A stretch of 64,000 nucleotides of DNA from CAISCU01 sp943361925 (GTDB taxonomy: Bacteria; Bacteroidota; Bacteroidia; UKL13-3). The stretch spans positions 282,277 through 346,276 of the forward strand of contig CALRIT020000002.1 of NCBI GenBank assembly GCA_943361925.1. Direction: 5' to 3'. Below, in pieces: positions 51,450 through 61,212 of this stretch. The position numbers and the translations under genes are program-made. The notes under the pieces were generated by a model. It saw only the letters and a program-made list of their open reading frames with translations. It searched no databases and was not told the DNA's origin. How positions within the stretch are numbered: the first letter of the stretch is position 1; the number at the start of each line of letters is the position of its first letter.

Positions 51450-53459
51450 ATGAATCATACGAATAAAACTCCGAATCAACTCATACATGCCTCTAGTCCT
51501 TATTTGCTACAGCATGCCTACAACCCAGTAAATTGGGTTGAATGGAGTGATGAAGCATTTGAAAAAGCACGATTGGAAAACAAACTGGTTTTGGTGAGCA
51601 TCGGCTACTCTGCTTGTCATTGGTGCCATGTGATGGAAAGAGAATGTTTCGAAAAGGTCGATACAGCTGCTATCATGAATGAGTATTTTGTTTGCATCAA
51701 AGTTGATAGAGAAGAAAGACCGGATGTGGATCAAGTTTATATGGATGCAGTGCAATTGCTTACCGGTCAAGGAGGTTGGCCTTTGAATATGTTCACTTTA
51801 CCTGATGGAAGACCTTTACATGGAGGCACTTATTTTCCAAAAGATAAATGGGAACAAACCTTGATGGCCTTAGCAAATTTCTATGAAGAAAAACCGGAGG
51901 AAGCCATGGTTTTTGCGACCAAACTTTCAAACGGAATTAAAAGTCTGGATAAACTGGTTCCTGTTGAAGATTCAGTTATTTCAAACAGATTTGTGCATGA
52001 AGCCATATCATCCTGGAAATCCAATTTTGATTTAACACATGGCGGTTATAATTGGGCACCCAAATTCCCTATGCCAAACAACTGGGATTTCTTTATGAAA
52101 TATGCTTTTTATTTTGGTGATGATACTTGTAAAGAAGCTGTTGAAACTACATTGATAAAAATGGCAAAAGGTGGGATCAACGACCAATTAACTGGAGGAT
52201 TTGCTAGATACAGTACTGATAGTTATTGGATTGCTCCTCATTTCGAAAAAATGCTTTACGACAACGCCCAATTATTGAGTTTGTATGCTAGAGCATATTC
52301 CTATTATAAAAATCCATTGTTCAAAGAAGTAACAGAATCCATTCACGCTTATCTTGAATCAGAAATGAAGTCACCCGAAGGCTTGTATTATTCTGCTTTA
52401 GATGCCGACAGTGAAGGCATTGAAGGGAAATATTATATCTGGAAGAAATCGGAATTGAAAGAGATTTTGGGTGATGATGAACCTGTATTTAGTTTATATT
52501 ACTCATGCACTGAAGAAGGCAACTGGGAACATGAAAGTAATATTTTGTACATCAGTAAAACAGATGAAGAACTGGAAAAATTAATAGGAAAATCTATAGC
52601 TGAAATTCAAACAATCATTTCCAGATGTAACCAGAAATTAATTGCTGTAAGAAAGAATAGAATCAAACCCGGACTAGATGATAAAATCATCTGTTCATGG
52701 AATTCATTACTGGCAAAAGCTTATGCAGAAGCTGGCATGGCTTTAAACAATCCTACTTTTATTTCAGCCGGGAAAAACCTGATGGATAAAATGATGAGTA
52801 CATTTATTCAGGAAAATGAATTGTACCGCATCCATAAATCAGGCAAAACAAGTATCAAAGGATTTGCTGAAGATTACGCGCAGTTCGTAGAGGCATTATT
52901 GGCGACTGCAGAGGCCAATTCAGATGAAAACTATTTGATGGAGTCTAAAAAATGGATGGATTTATCCATTGAAAAATTCTTTGATACCGGTAAGGAAATG
53001 TTTGTATTTACGGCATTAAATGAAAAAGAATTGATCAGTAGAAAAGTAGATGTGAATGACGATGTGATTCCTTCTCCCAACTCCTGTTTTGCCAAATCAT
53101 TACATCAGTTATCGTATTATTTTGAAGAAGAAACATATCTAAACAAGTGTGAAACCATGATAGGAATGATTAGCAATAAACTGGTTAAATTCCCAAGTGG
53201 CTTTAGCAACTGGATGCAATTGATATTACAGATATCTGAAGGATATTTTCAAGTTTTGGCTAGTGGAGAAAATGTAGAAGTAGAATTGAAAAAATACCGT
53301 GAAAATTTCAGGCCAAATCAATTGAGTTATTATTTACAAGGAAACAGTGAGATTCCATTGTTTAAAGAAAAGAAGATTACAAACGAAGCAAGTATATATG
53401 TATGTGAAAACCGCACCTGTGGCTTGCCATTGAAAGGTTTTGAAGAAATTAGATTTTAA
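51450..53459 (+). CDS. Thioredoxin-domain (DUF255/YyaL, SPATA20-like) protein
   Basis: The 669-aa protein is the standard YyaL/spermatogenesis-associated protein 20 architecture. An N-terminal thioredoxin-like DUF255 domain has SSPYLLQHAYNPVNWVEW, the redox CHWC (Cys56, Cys59) and VDREERPDVDQVYMDAVQLL with GQGGWPLNMFTLPDG. An (alpha/alpha)6-barrel region similar to glycoside hydrolases or N-acylglucosamine epimerases follows (GGINDQLTGGFARYSTD, PHFEKMLYDNAQLLSLYARA, YYSALDADSEGIEGKYYIW). Function is unresolved in all kingdoms; a sugar-related or redox role is possible. It has a leader of its own and a strong bidirectional terminator. Confidence 0.92.
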   Translation: MNHTNKTPNQLIHASSPYLLQHAYNPVNWVEWSDEAFEKARLENKLVLVSIGYSACHWCHVMERECFEKVDTAAIMNEYFVCIKVDREERPDVDQVYMDAVQLLTGQGGWPLNMFTLPDGRPLHGGTYFPKDKWEQTLMALANFYEEKPEEAMVFATKLSNGIKSLDKLVPVEDSVISNRFVHEAISSWKSNFDLTHGGYNWAPKFPMPNNWDFFMKYAFYFGDDTCKEAVETTLIKMAKGGINDQLTGGFARYSTDSYWIAPHFEKMLYDNAQLLSLYARAYSYYKNPLFKEVTESIHAYLESEMKSPEGLYYSALDADSEGIEGKYYIWKKSELKEILGDDEPVFSLYYSCTEEGNWEHESNILYISKTDEELEKLIGKSIAEIQTIISRCNQKLIAVRKNRIKPGLDDKIICSWNSLLAKAYAEAGMALNNPTFISAGKNLMDKMMSTFIQENELYRIHKSGKTSIKGFAEDYAQFVEALLATAEANSDENYLMESKKWMDLSIEKFFDTGKEMFVFTALNEKELISRKVDVNDDVIPSPNSCFAKSLHQLSYYFEEETYLNKCETMIGMISNKLVKFPSGFSNWMQLILQISEGYFQVLASGENVEVELKKYRENFRPNQLSYYLQGNSEIPLFKEKKITNEASIYVCENRTCGLPLKGFEEIRF

Positions 53460-53474
53460 ATCAACAATAAGCAT

Positions 53475-53515
53475 AAAAAAAAGCCGGCTTCAAATGAATG
53501 AAGCCGGCTTTTTTT
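53475..53515. terminator. Strong bidirectional terminator
   Basis: AAAAAAGCCGGCTTCA / TGAAGCCGGCTTTTTT with a 6-nt loop and flanking A and T runs. It separates the YyaL gene from the convergent TM2 gene. Confidence 0.92.
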
Positions 53516-53529
53516 ATAAATGATTTCTA

Positions 53530-53919
53530 TTAGAAATTATCAGTTAAGATATTAATCAAATCGATAATTGCCCATACTCCACAACCACCAGCTGTAAGAA
53601 TAAACAAGATATTCCAACCAATTGGTTTTTTCTTGTACCATCTGTGCGCTGCAAAACCGCCCAAGAAGAACCATAATAATACAAGAATCCATTTTTCATC
53701 TAATCCGTTTGCTGCAACAGGGTCAGCTGATTCAACTTTAGTAGTTGCTGCAACTTGACTTTGGTCAATACTTAATGCATTGATTTCAGATTTAGAATCA
53801 GACTTAGAAGTTTGTTCTTTTTTAGTTTCATTTTTTACAGGGAAAGAAGCGTAAGCGCTACCTGAAATTAAAAGGATTGCTACTAAAGCAGCGGCGAAGA
53901 GTTTGTTGATTTGTTTCAT
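53530..53919 (-). CDS. Secreted TM2-domain protein
   Basis: The 129-aa protein has an N-terminal signal-like segment (MKQINKLFAAALVAILLISG, then SAYA), a Ser/Lys/Glu-rich linker (about 28-75), and a C-terminal TM2 domain: KWILVLLWFFLGGFAAHRWY (about 76-95), then KKKPIGWNILFILTAGGCGV and AIIDLINI. TM2 domains are two-helix membrane modules with the FLGGFAAHRWY-GxxW pattern. Function unknown. It is convergent with the YyaL gene, separated by a bidirectional terminator. A TATAATTTG-like sequence lies about 28 bp upstream of the ATG. Confidence 0.85.
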   Translation of the reverse strand: MKQINKLFAAALVAILLISGSAYASFPVKNETKKEQTSKSDSKSEINALSIDQSQVAATTKVESADPVAANGLDEKWILVLLWFFLGGFAAHRWYKKKPIGWNILFILTAGGCGVWAIIDLINILTDNF

Positions 53920-53962
53920 GAATTTTTATTTAAATTGTAAATCCAAATTATAAAAAAAAAGA

Positions 53963-54844
53963 ATGAAATCTATTCTGCTCTTGCTTTTAGTTGTAATAAT
54001 TCCTCATCTATCTATTTCTCAGGCTGATAAAATTTATGAATTCGCAGGAACACTTGAACTTTCTACTAAAGAACTGATTACATTTAAATTACAATTCAAA
54101 GAATCAAGTAAGGGAAAAATAGAAGGAACATCTTTAACAGATATTTATGGTAGTGATAGAACCAAAACAATAATTAATGGAAATGTTGATTGGGACAATA
54201 AAAAAATATCATTTAATGAAACTGCAAATCTTGATACAAAATCAAATGCCGACCCAAAAACATTTTGTTATATCCATGTAAATAATGCCCGGATTAAAAC
54301 TACCAATGGCAAATCAATCATTCAAGGCAATTTTACAGGTAAATTTAATACAGGCGAACAATGCATCAATGGTTCTATCTATTTAATTGGAATGGATTAC
54401 CTAAGCGACTTAGCAAAAAAGTATTTGCCTAACTATTCTTTAAACAATATCGACTCTATTTTAACTGCAAATGCCAATGCGAAGGCCGCAAATATTAAAC
54501 CTAAAGGAACAATTCTAAAAAATAATGAGGTATTAAAACTCAACTGGACCAGCCAGGAAATTGTTATCGATGTTTGGGATTCTAGGTATAATGATGGCGA
54601 TGAAATTGCTATTTATGTTAATGGAAAAAAAGTATTGGATAAATTTGTAATGGGTGGTGAGAAAAAAACTATTGTTATACCATTTACAGATAAAAAAGGA
54701 AACATTCGGATTCAAGCCCTGAATGAAGGAACCATGAAGTTTTGCACCGCTAATTTAACCATACGTGATGGCGATAATAACTCAGAGGTTATATCTTATT
54801 TGAAGAAAAATGAAAATGCAATTGTGATTCTAAACAGAAAATAA
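53963..54844 (+). CDS. Uncharacterised secreted beta-rich protein
   Basis: The 293-aa product has a signal peptide (MKSILLLLLVVIIPHLSISQ). Residues 25-145 form a beta-rich domain with regular strands (YEFAGTLELSTKELITFKLQ, then IEGTSLTDIYGSDRTKTIIN and ISFNETANLD), a pattern I do not recognise but which resembles secreted carbohydrate-binding or lipocalin-like domains. The C-terminal half (about 190-290) has LNWTSQEIVIDVWDSRYNDG, DEIAIYVNGKKVLDKFVMGG and IRIQALNEGT, resembling a PA14/Ig-like surface domain. The DUF2752 membrane-protein gene starts 3 bp later, so the two are co-transcribed. Role unknown. Confidence 0.65.
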   Translation: MKSILLLLLVVIIPHLSISQADKIYEFAGTLELSTKELITFKLQFKESSKGKIEGTSLTDIYGSDRTKTIINGNVDWDNKKISFNETANLDTKSNADPKTFCYIHVNNARIKTTNGKSIIQGNFTGKFNTGEQCINGSIYLIGMDYLSDLAKKYLPNYSLNNIDSILTANANAKAANIKPKGTILKNNEVLKLNWTSQEIVIDVWDSRYNDGDEIAIYVNGKKVLDKFVMGGEKKTIVIPFTDKKGNIRIQALNEGTMKFCTANLTIRDGDNNSEVISYLKKNENAIVILNRK

Positions 54845-54847
54845 ATC

Positions 54848-55180
54848 ATGGAAATAGCTTTTGTTAAAAACAATAAAAAAAAGACAGGAATAGCGCTAAT
54901 CGCATTGCTTGTTTTGATTGGTATAGTGCTTTTTATACTTCCTGCAGATTACTTTGATAACGGGACACCCAAATGTGTTTCTGTAATATTATTTGACATC
55001 AATTGTTATGGATGTGGTATGACAAGAGGCATTATGCATTTAATTCATTTTGAATTTGCCTCTGCATGGGAATTCAACAAATTATCATTTATCGTTTTCC
55101 CTTTATTGGTTTATATGATTCTTTGGGAGATATGGAGAAGATTTCTTGTTGAGGAAAAGAAGGATTCTGAAATTAAATGA
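54848..55180 (+). CDS. DUF2752 membrane protein
   Basis: The 110-aa protein matches DUF2752: a first membrane helix (about 15-32), then the diagnostic INCYGCGMTRGIMHLIHFEF (Cys53, Cys56), the sequence FASAWEFNKLSFIVFP and a second/third helix (about 80-100). The CxGCGMTR motif with two Cys lies at the membrane face. The role is unknown, though the family is widespread and often beside membrane or secretion genes. Its start lies 3 bp after the preceding secreted-protein gene. Confidence 0.88.
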   Translation: MEIAFVKNNKKKTGIALIALLVLIGIVLFILPADYFDNGTPKCVSVILFDINCYGCGMTRGIMHLIHFEFASAWEFNKLSFIVFPLLVYMILWEIWRRFLVEEKKDSEIK

Positions 55181-55218
55181 TTTTTAATATTGAAATTAGA
55201 ATCTAAAGTCTAGTTCAA

Positions 55219-56016
55219 TCAATACATCAAATCCAATTTTCTTGTTGTCCAAGTGATGCTTTCTATCCTAATTCTTTTGCCCGAAACTTGTGTGATTTTA
55301 CTGTTTTTTCTACCCAAATAAATTCTGATAAAACTTGCAGGTAAAAAGTTATAAAAAGTTTTGGGTTGGATTTCATAGGTACCCAAATCTTCTGCTTTTA
55401 TAACCGGTAGCGCATAAGAAGCTGATGGCATACTTTGTGTTCTTGAAGAAGATGAAATTCCATCATAAACCAAAACAAGCTGAACTTCCTTATTATTCAA
55501 ATCTTGGTTCCATCTTACAGGAAATGGTGCTTTACGGATATGCTGTCCGGAACAAATGCAAAAAGTATCGTAAACAATTTTTTCAGGACTATAAATTGAA
55601 TCCAGGAAAGAACTAAAACCATTGCTTCCACTGATTTCAACACGAATATTCCTTCCAAATTGCTCTTGATTTTCACCCAATGCAATGGTATCTGTTTTAT
55701 AGCTTCCTTTTGAATCAGAGATTAAATTCAATCCTCCAATTTTTACATCTCCCACATTAAGTAATTTGGAATTTTCTCCATTTTCAAAAAACCTTGCTTC
55801 TGCAAAAAAACTCACATTGGTTAAATGATTATCTCTATTCGAAAATGATTGTAAGGAAATCACTCCATCTACAGGCTCTTTGGCTTCTGTTTTTAGATAA
55901 TCAGAATATGTTAAAGGAAGATTAGTATCTGATGATTCAGAAACAGTTTTCTTACAAGCTCCTGCGCCTAGTAATACTATCAACAAAAACATATAAGAAA
56001 ACTGCTTCTTTACCAT
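55219..56016 (-). CDS. Uncharacterised lipoprotein in the T9SS-subtilisin operon
   Basis: The 265-aa protein has a lipoprotein signal (MVKKQFSYMFLLIVLLGAGA, then CKK; Cys21). The mature part shows beta strands (PVDGVISLQSFSNRDNHLTN, FAEARFFENGENSKLLNVGD, IALGENQEQFGRNIRVEISG), then a short Cys pair (DTFCICSGQH). Family not recognised; a two-domain Ig-like surface lipoprotein is likely. Its start lies 8 bp after the stop of the secreted subtilisin gene, so it is third in a three-gene operon and may be an accessory or inhibitor of that protease (inference). Confidence 0.6.
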   Translation of the reverse strand: MVKKQFSYMFLLIVLLGAGACKKTVSESSDTNLPLTYSDYLKTEAKEPVDGVISLQSFSNRDNHLTNVSFFAEARFFENGENSKLLNVGDVKIGGLNLISDSKGSYKTDTIALGENQEQFGRNIRVEISGSNGFSSFLDSIYSPEKIVYDTFCICSGQHIRKAPFPVRWNQDLNNKEVQLVLVYDGISSSSRTQSMPSASYALPVIKAEDLGTYEIQPKTFYNFLPASFIRIYLGRKNSKITQVSGKRIRIESITWTTRKLDLMY

Positions 56017-56024
56017 CTTAAAAA

Positions 56025-59000
56025 TTAGTTTGATTTAATAAATGACTTAGTAATTTGTTTACCATTACTTTCTAAACGCACTACATAAAAACCATTCTTG
56101 AGGTTGTTAATTGCCAACTCTTTATGCTGAGTTCCTTGAATGTTTGTCCAATCTGCTTCCATTACCGATTGACCCAACATATTAAATATTGAAACTTTGA
56201 TATCATGAGTTCCATTGATATTAAAATCAAGTTTCAAACTTTCTTTAGCCGGATTTGGATAAACATTAAAGTTCATAATTGCATCAAATGATGACAATCC
56301 TGTATTAACCAATCCAACTTCAAGTGATTTTGTTAATCCTTTACAATTGTTACTTCCTGTTTCTTGTACAGTTAATGTAGCAACTCCACCAGCAGGATTT
56401 GTTCTAACTCTAATAGAATCTTTTCCGTTTAATGAAAGAATGGTTGCAGTTGAAGCTGTCCACGCAAATGTTGAACCAGCACTTCCATTTACTCTGAATG
56501 TAACTGTATCACCTTTAACAGCCCAAGGTTTACCGATAATTTCACTGGTATTTGGTCTAGGTAATTTATCAATTCTAATAACATCTGAAGTATTGGTACA
56601 TCCATTGTTATTGGTGCTTACTGCAAATGAACCTGAATCTGTAAAACTTAATTGTTTGGCGGTTTGTCCGCTTATTAATTCACCATTTCTGTACCATTGG
56701 TTGTTTAATTCAGCACTCGATGTTAAAACAAAAGTACCTCCATCACAAAAAACATTTCCACTTAAATTTTTAGAAATAGTTGGTTTAGCTGGAGTTACAC
56801 CTGCTTTTACATCTAATACATCAGACTGACTATAACATCCACCTGCATCATAGGTTCTAACAAAATATTTACCTGCCTCTTTGGTTGTAAATGAAGTAGC
56901 ACTTAATGTTTGGGCAAGGCTATCTTTAAACCAAATAAACGATGAACTTACTGTGGTATTGATAACAGTACTATCGCCATTACATAAAACCAAACCTTTG
57001 CTACTATTTACAACTGGCTTCGCAGGACCGGCATTTACAGTAATAAAGTTAGCTTTATATACTGAATCCTTTCCAATTGAATTTTTAACAGCCAAAGCAA
57101 CTGTATAAGTACCTGCATCAGTAAATTTAATAATTGGGTTTCTTTGGTTCGATTTTAAAACACCATTTACATACCAAGCCCATTCTGCAACCTGATTTCT
57201 TGATGAATCTAAAAACTGCACATTGCTATTGGCACAAACTGTTGATTGAACTGCTTTAAATCCAGCAATTGGAGCAGAGTTTAATGTACCTGAAATTTGA
57301 ACATTGTCAATAAACATGTTGTTTCCACCATATCCAATTTGTTCAAATCGAACCCTTACATTAAAGTTTCCTACATATGGAGTTAGGTTATAAGAAAAAC
57401 AATTTGCTCCTACTCCACCACCACACCAGTTTGCCGCCGATGAAGGAATGAATGGATCTGTTGTTTCAAAAGTATTATTAGGACCAGTTGCAAAATTTCC
57501 TGTTCCATTTTCAGCATAATTTCCTAAACGTGTCCATGTAGTACCGCAATTGGTTGAAATATAAACATTCAATGAATCTGAAATGGTATTATCATAACGT
57601 GTATAAGCATGTTGGAAAGTCATAGTAGCTGCGTTATAACCTCTTAAATCTAAAACCGGAGAAATCAATCTGTCATAATTTCCAAAAGTTGGGTTATCAT
57701 AGTTGTTTATTCCTACTGCCACATTTCCCGGAGTATTACCAGCAATATTCCAGAATCTCCAGGTACTGTCGTTATCAAAATTTTGTACAGACCATAATTG
57801 TCTGGTTGCAGAATTAGCTTCAAAAGTTTCGTTAAAAGGTAAACCCATTCCACCAACTGTGATATAATCATTCAGGTAAATTGAATCGTATCCAACACTG
57901 CTTTTAATAGCTAATGCAACTGGATAAACTCCAGGAGCGCTATATGTTACACTTGGATTCAGTAAAGTTGAAAATGCAGGAACTCCACCAGGGAAATACC
58001 AAGTTCTTTGCGCTGCACCGGCTGATTGATCTTGAAATGTAATAGATGTATTTGCACATACACTTCTATTTGCAGTTGTAAACGATGCACTTGGTTTTGG
58101 AGTTAAACCGGTTAAGAAAAACGAATATGGTTGAGAACCACTTAATGTTCCTTTATGAGAAATTGTGATTGTATAAGTACCGGCAACAGGTGCATTGATT
58201 AATATTTGCTCTACATTATCTACATTGTTATCTCCGGTTGTTGCAGCGGCAGCAGGTGTTGCCTTGTTTAATTTCCAAGGGAAGTAAATTGTATTATCAC
58301 TGTTTCTTTTTACACGAATATCCAAATCATTCACCAACATAATATTTGCAGGATTTAATGCCGGATTTGGAGAAATGCCTGGTTTATCTGTCCAACAAAT
58401 TGTTGCTCTGATTGGCTTGGTTCCATCAGCATAAAAACTTAAAGTATAAGTACCTGCATTTGCCAAAACCATTTCTGAAATTCTTTGCGATACAGAATCA
58501 TTAATCATTTGAACAGCTTTTGCCGTATTCATCAATCCCCATCCAAAACTATAATCAGGACCAGGGTTTGAACCTGCTTCATCTGCTGTATGAATAATTA
58601 AACCTTTTAATGTAGAAGAACGCATGAATTTACCTCTTACATTATTATGATGTTGCTGAATTAACAACGCAGAACCACTGGCATTTGGAGTTGCCATTGA
58701 TGTTCCATCTTTGGTTGTATAATTAGAATTGCTGCTGCTTCCTGCAGAGTAAACATCTACTCCATTTGCAACGATATCCGGCTTAATTCTGCCATCATCA
58801 GTAGGACCCCATCCACTAAAAGAACTCATAATAACTCCTGAAGCTCCGGTCCAACCATTTAAAATCGGATTTACAGCTCCAACTGTCATTACGTTTTTAG
58901 CATTTGCCGGACCACCACTCATACAATCATAAGGACCAATTTTTCCAGGAGCTGTTCCTGTTCCATTCACCCATTGTCCGTTTGAATTTCTAACCTGCCA

Positions 59001-59834
59001 AGTAAAATTTCCTGTAGGGCCATTTCCTCTGTCGTTACCCGCTGCCTTAAATGGAAGGTAAAAAGGATAATCAACTAATAATTGATCAAATACAGCTGAA
59101 TTATCATCATAAAAACCATATTTAGAATCGAATTCTGTAGATAAACTTTGGTCACCCCAAAATCTCCAAGATGAACCACTAACCCACTGCCAGCCTCCAA
59201 CTTGTCCGTATGAATGATTTGAAACCAACATACCTGCTGCAGCAGCTGCTCCCATTTCACCATCATCACTATTCCAATCGTAACATTTGATTGGAGCTTG
59301 GTAACTCATACCTTTTGCATTTGCAACAACACCACCTGCAACCATCGTTCCGGCAACATGAGTAGCATGATCGCTGGTAGAAGAAGGATTATCTGATTGA
59401 ACTGCTCTGCTTTGAAACTCCTGATGTGTTAAAAGTACTGCTCCACCATCCCAAACACCTAGGCGATTGGTCATACCTGAACCCGTTAAACTCAATCCCA
59501 ATGAACCACCAGGCTGAACTTTATTGGTTGAAATAGTTTTTGCAGCATCCGTATTATTTAATGTTTGAACATAAACAGGTAAGCCATTTGATAAAAACTT
59601 AGCCTCCATAAAATTACCATTCGCAGAAACCATGGTTCTTGGCTGACCTGATTTAGCTAATGTTTCATTTAATTCTTTTTGTTCAATTATAAAATTTTCC
59701 TGAAGTATTTGAAGTCGCTCTTCCGGAGTTTTTGCCAGAAGTGCATTTCTTTTTTGGGTGATGGGTGCTTGTGCAAATGTTGCCAATTGCAAGCCCACTG
59801 CCAGGCCAATGAAAGTAATTTTTTTGAAGTTCAT
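56025..59834 (-). CDS. Secreted subtilisin-like (S8) protease with PKD-like domains and T9SS tail
   Basis: The 1269-aa protein has a signal peptide (MNFKKITFIGLAVGLQLATF, then AQ), a propeptide-like region, and an intact S8 triad: Asp129 (GVWDGG), His156 (SDHATHVAGT) and Ser379 (DGTSMATP), with oxyanion Asn267 (AAGND). A beta domain with the DNNVDNVEQ strand pattern follows, then a PKD-type module (VTYSAPGVYPVALAIKSSVG), a MAM/jelly-roll-like region, two more PKD/Ig modules and a C-terminal T9SS sorting domain (FNVYPNPAKESLKLDF ... FYVVRLESNGKQITKSF). Expected role: cell-surface or released protease. Second gene of a three-gene operon; the gene before it ends 1 bp upstream. Confidence 0.95.
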   Translation of the reverse strand: MNFKKITFIGLAVGLQLATFAQAPITQKRNALLAKTPEERLQILQENFIIEQKELNETLAKSGQPRTMVSANGNFMEAKFLSNGLPVYVQTLNNTDAAKTISTNKVQPGGSLGLSLTGSGMTNRLGVWDGGAVLLTHQEFQSRAVQSDNPSSTSDHATHVAGTMVAGGVVANAKGMSYQAPIKCYDWNSDDGEMGAAAAAGMLVSNHSYGQVGGWQWVSGSSWRFWGDQSLSTEFDSKYGFYDDNSAVFDQLLVDYPFYLPFKAAGNDRGNGPTGNFTWQVRNSNGQWVNGTGTAPGKIGPYDCMSGGPANAKNVMTVGAVNPILNGWTGASGVIMSSFSGWGPTDDGRIKPDIVANGVDVYSAGSSSNSNYTTKDGTSMATPNASGSALLIQQHHNNVRGKFMRSSTLKGLIIHTADEAGSNPGPDYSFGWGLMNTAKAVQMINDSVSQRISEMVLANAGTYTLSFYADGTKPIRATICWTDKPGISPNPALNPANIMLVNDLDIRVKRNSDNTIYFPWKLNKATPAAAATTGDNNVDNVEQILINAPVAGTYTITISHKGTLSGSQPYSFFLTGLTPKPSASFTTANRSVCANTSITFQDQSAGAAQRTWYFPGGVPAFSTLLNPSVTYSAPGVYPVALAIKSSVGYDSIYLNDYITVGGMGLPFNETFEANSATRQLWSVQNFDNDSTWRFWNIAGNTPGNVAVGINNYDNPTFGNYDRLISPVLDLRGYNAATMTFQHAYTRYDNTISDSLNVYISTNCGTTWTRLGNYAENGTGNFATGPNNTFETTDPFIPSSAANWCGGGVGANCFSYNLTPYVGNFNVRVRFEQIGYGGNNMFIDNVQISGTLNSAPIAGFKAVQSTVCANSNVQFLDSSRNQVAEWAWYVNGVLKSNQRNPIIKFTDAGTYTVALAVKNSIGKDSVYKANFITVNAGPAKPVVNSSKGLVLCNGDSTVINTTVSSSFIWFKDSLAQTLSATSFTTKEAGKYFVRTYDAGGCYSQSDVLDVKAGVTPAKPTISKNLSGNVFCDGGTFVLTSSAELNNQWYRNGELISGQTAKQLSFTDSGSFAVSTNNNGCTNTSDVIRIDKLPRPNTSEIIGKPWAVKGDTVTFRVNGSAGSTFAWTASTATILSLNGKDSIRVRTNPAGGVATLTVQETGSNNCKGLTKSLEVGLVNTGLSSFDAIMNFNVYPNPAKESLKLDFNINGTHDIKVSIFNMLGQSVMEADWTNIQGTQHKELAINNLKNGFYVVRLESNGKQITKSFIKSN

Positions 59835-59835
59835 A

Positions 59836-60327
59836 TTAATATGTCTGTAATTGTTTTTCTGATTTAATTTTTCCTAAAAGGGTTGCATCACAGCTTATTT
59901 TCTGCTGTCCGTTGTAAAGTTTCCCCTTGAATATAATTTTGTAAAAGCCCTTTTCCATGCAGATAATTCCTATTGAATTATGGTAATCATTTGGTTTTGT
60001 AACAAACTTTTTGTCCATCAAATTATCCATAACAATCACAGAAAAATTTCCGGGGCTCAACACCTTCCCGCATTTTAAAGCTGATTTTGGAATACCATTA
60101 ATTTCAAACAAGTATCCATTAGACGATTTAAATGTGATATTTAATTTTCCGTTTACAATCTCGAATTTACTAGGAGTATGGTATTTAAACACACGTGGTG
60201 CTGCCTGACGGAATGCTTTAAACTCAACCCACTCGCTTTGAGCAAATGAAATTACCGGGGCGAAAAATATTATCAACCCTAATAAAACACTTAATTTTCT
60301 GAATTTTTGATTTAAAGCCTGAAGCAT
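59836..60327 (-). CDS. Small secreted protein, first gene of the subtilisin operon
   Basis: The frame begins at 60375, but ATG 60327 gives a normal signal peptide (MLQALNQKFRKLSVLLGLII, then ending ISFAQ), for a protein of 163 aa. The mature part is beta-rich: WVEFKAFRQAAPRVFKYHTP, then LNITFKSSNGYLFEINGIPK and FSVIVMDNLMDKKFVTKPND, plus an IGIICMEKGFYKIIFKGKLY core. I do not recognise the family. Its stop lies one base before the start of the T9SS subtilisin gene, so it may be a chaperone or inhibitor of the protease (inference from position only). Confidence 0.6.
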   Translation of the reverse strand: MLQALNQKFRKLSVLLGLIIFFAPVISFAQSEWVEFKAFRQAAPRVFKYHTPSKFEIVNGKLNITFKSSNGYLFEINGIPKSALKCGKVLSPGNFSVIVMDNLMDKKFVTKPNDYHNSIGIICMEKGFYKIIFKGKLYNGQQKISCDATLLGKIKSEKQLQTY

Positions 60328-60489
60328 AATTATCGCAGCATAATTATCAAAAATAACCTGAATAGTCGAAAACACAAGAAAGCAAATTGTTTTAAGTTTT
60401 TCTTCATCTCAAATGATAGAAATTTGACTATTTAAAGATTAAATTTTTTTGAAAAGCCTTGAAACTTTAAATTGCTCAAAAATCAGATT

Positions 60490-61212
60490 TTGAAAAAACA
60501 CATACCTAATGCCATCACATCAGCCAATTTGTTTATGGGATGTTTGGCAATTATTGCAGCTTTAGAAAATAATCTGGAAACAGCAGCTTGGCTTATTGTA
60601 GGTTCTGCTATTGCCGATTTTTTTGATGGATTTGCAGCTCGTTTATTAAAAGTACATTCAGAAATTGGCAAACAACTTGATTCTCTTGCAGATGTAGTGA
60701 GTTTTGGAGTAGCTCCCGGAATGATTTTTTATATGTTGAGTCAGGAATATTTATATTTTGGAAACGATTTCCCTCAATTTGTTCCTTTAATTCTTACACT
60801 TTCATATTTGCCATTTCTAATTCCTGTATTTTCAGCAGTACGACTGGCTAAATTTAATCTAGACACCAGACAAACCGATTCTTTTATTGGTGTTCCAACT
60901 CCTGCAAACGCTCTTTTTATCATTTCAATTCCCTTTGTTTTGCATAATGGACCAGATTGGGCAGAAACAATTTTTAGTTCAAGATACTTTATAATCGCCT
61001 ATCCAATTATTAGTTCTTGGCTTTTAGTTGCAGAATTACCCCTGTTTGCACTAAAATTTAAATCTTTTGGATGGAAAGGAAATGAAGTGAGATTCAGCTT
61101 CATAGCAATTAGTGTGGCTCTTTTGTTGGTATTTAAATTCTTTGGAATTAGCCTGTCTATTTTGCTTTATGTACTTTTGTCAACCTATTTACACTACACA
61201 CGTAAGTCATGA
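60490..61212 (+). CDS. pssA: CDP-diacylglycerol-serine O-phosphatidyltransferase
   Basis: The membrane enzyme has about seven helices and the CDP-alcohol phosphotransferase signature: ADFFDGFAARLLKVHSEIGK and then QLDSLADVVSFG (DGxxAR...GxxxDxxxD). No ATG lies before the first helix; I choose the TTG at 60490, which gives the typical start MKKHIPNAITSANLFMGCLA; another TTG at 60472 is possible. It makes phosphatidylserine from CDP-DAG and serine, precursor of phosphatidylethanolamine. The stop overlaps the purS start (ATGA), so the two are translationally coupled. A matching Psd gene is not in the window. Confidence 0.92.
   Translation: MKKHIPNAITSANLFMGCLAIIAALENNLETAAWLIVGSAIADFFDGFAARLLKVHSEIGKQLDSLADVVSFGVAPGMIFYMLSQEYLYFGNDFPQFVPLILTLSYLPFLIPVFSAVRLAKFNLDTRQTDSFIGVPTPANALFIISIPFVLHNGPDWAETIFSSRYFIIAYPIISSWLLVAELPLFALKFKSFGWKGNEVRFSFIAISVALLLVFKFFGISLSILLYVLLSTYLHYTRKS

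Noticed and set aside
56347..56829. A 160-aa plus-strand frame opposite the subtilisin gene
   Set aside because: It has no signal, domain or spacing support and mirrors PKD-type repeats in the real gene.
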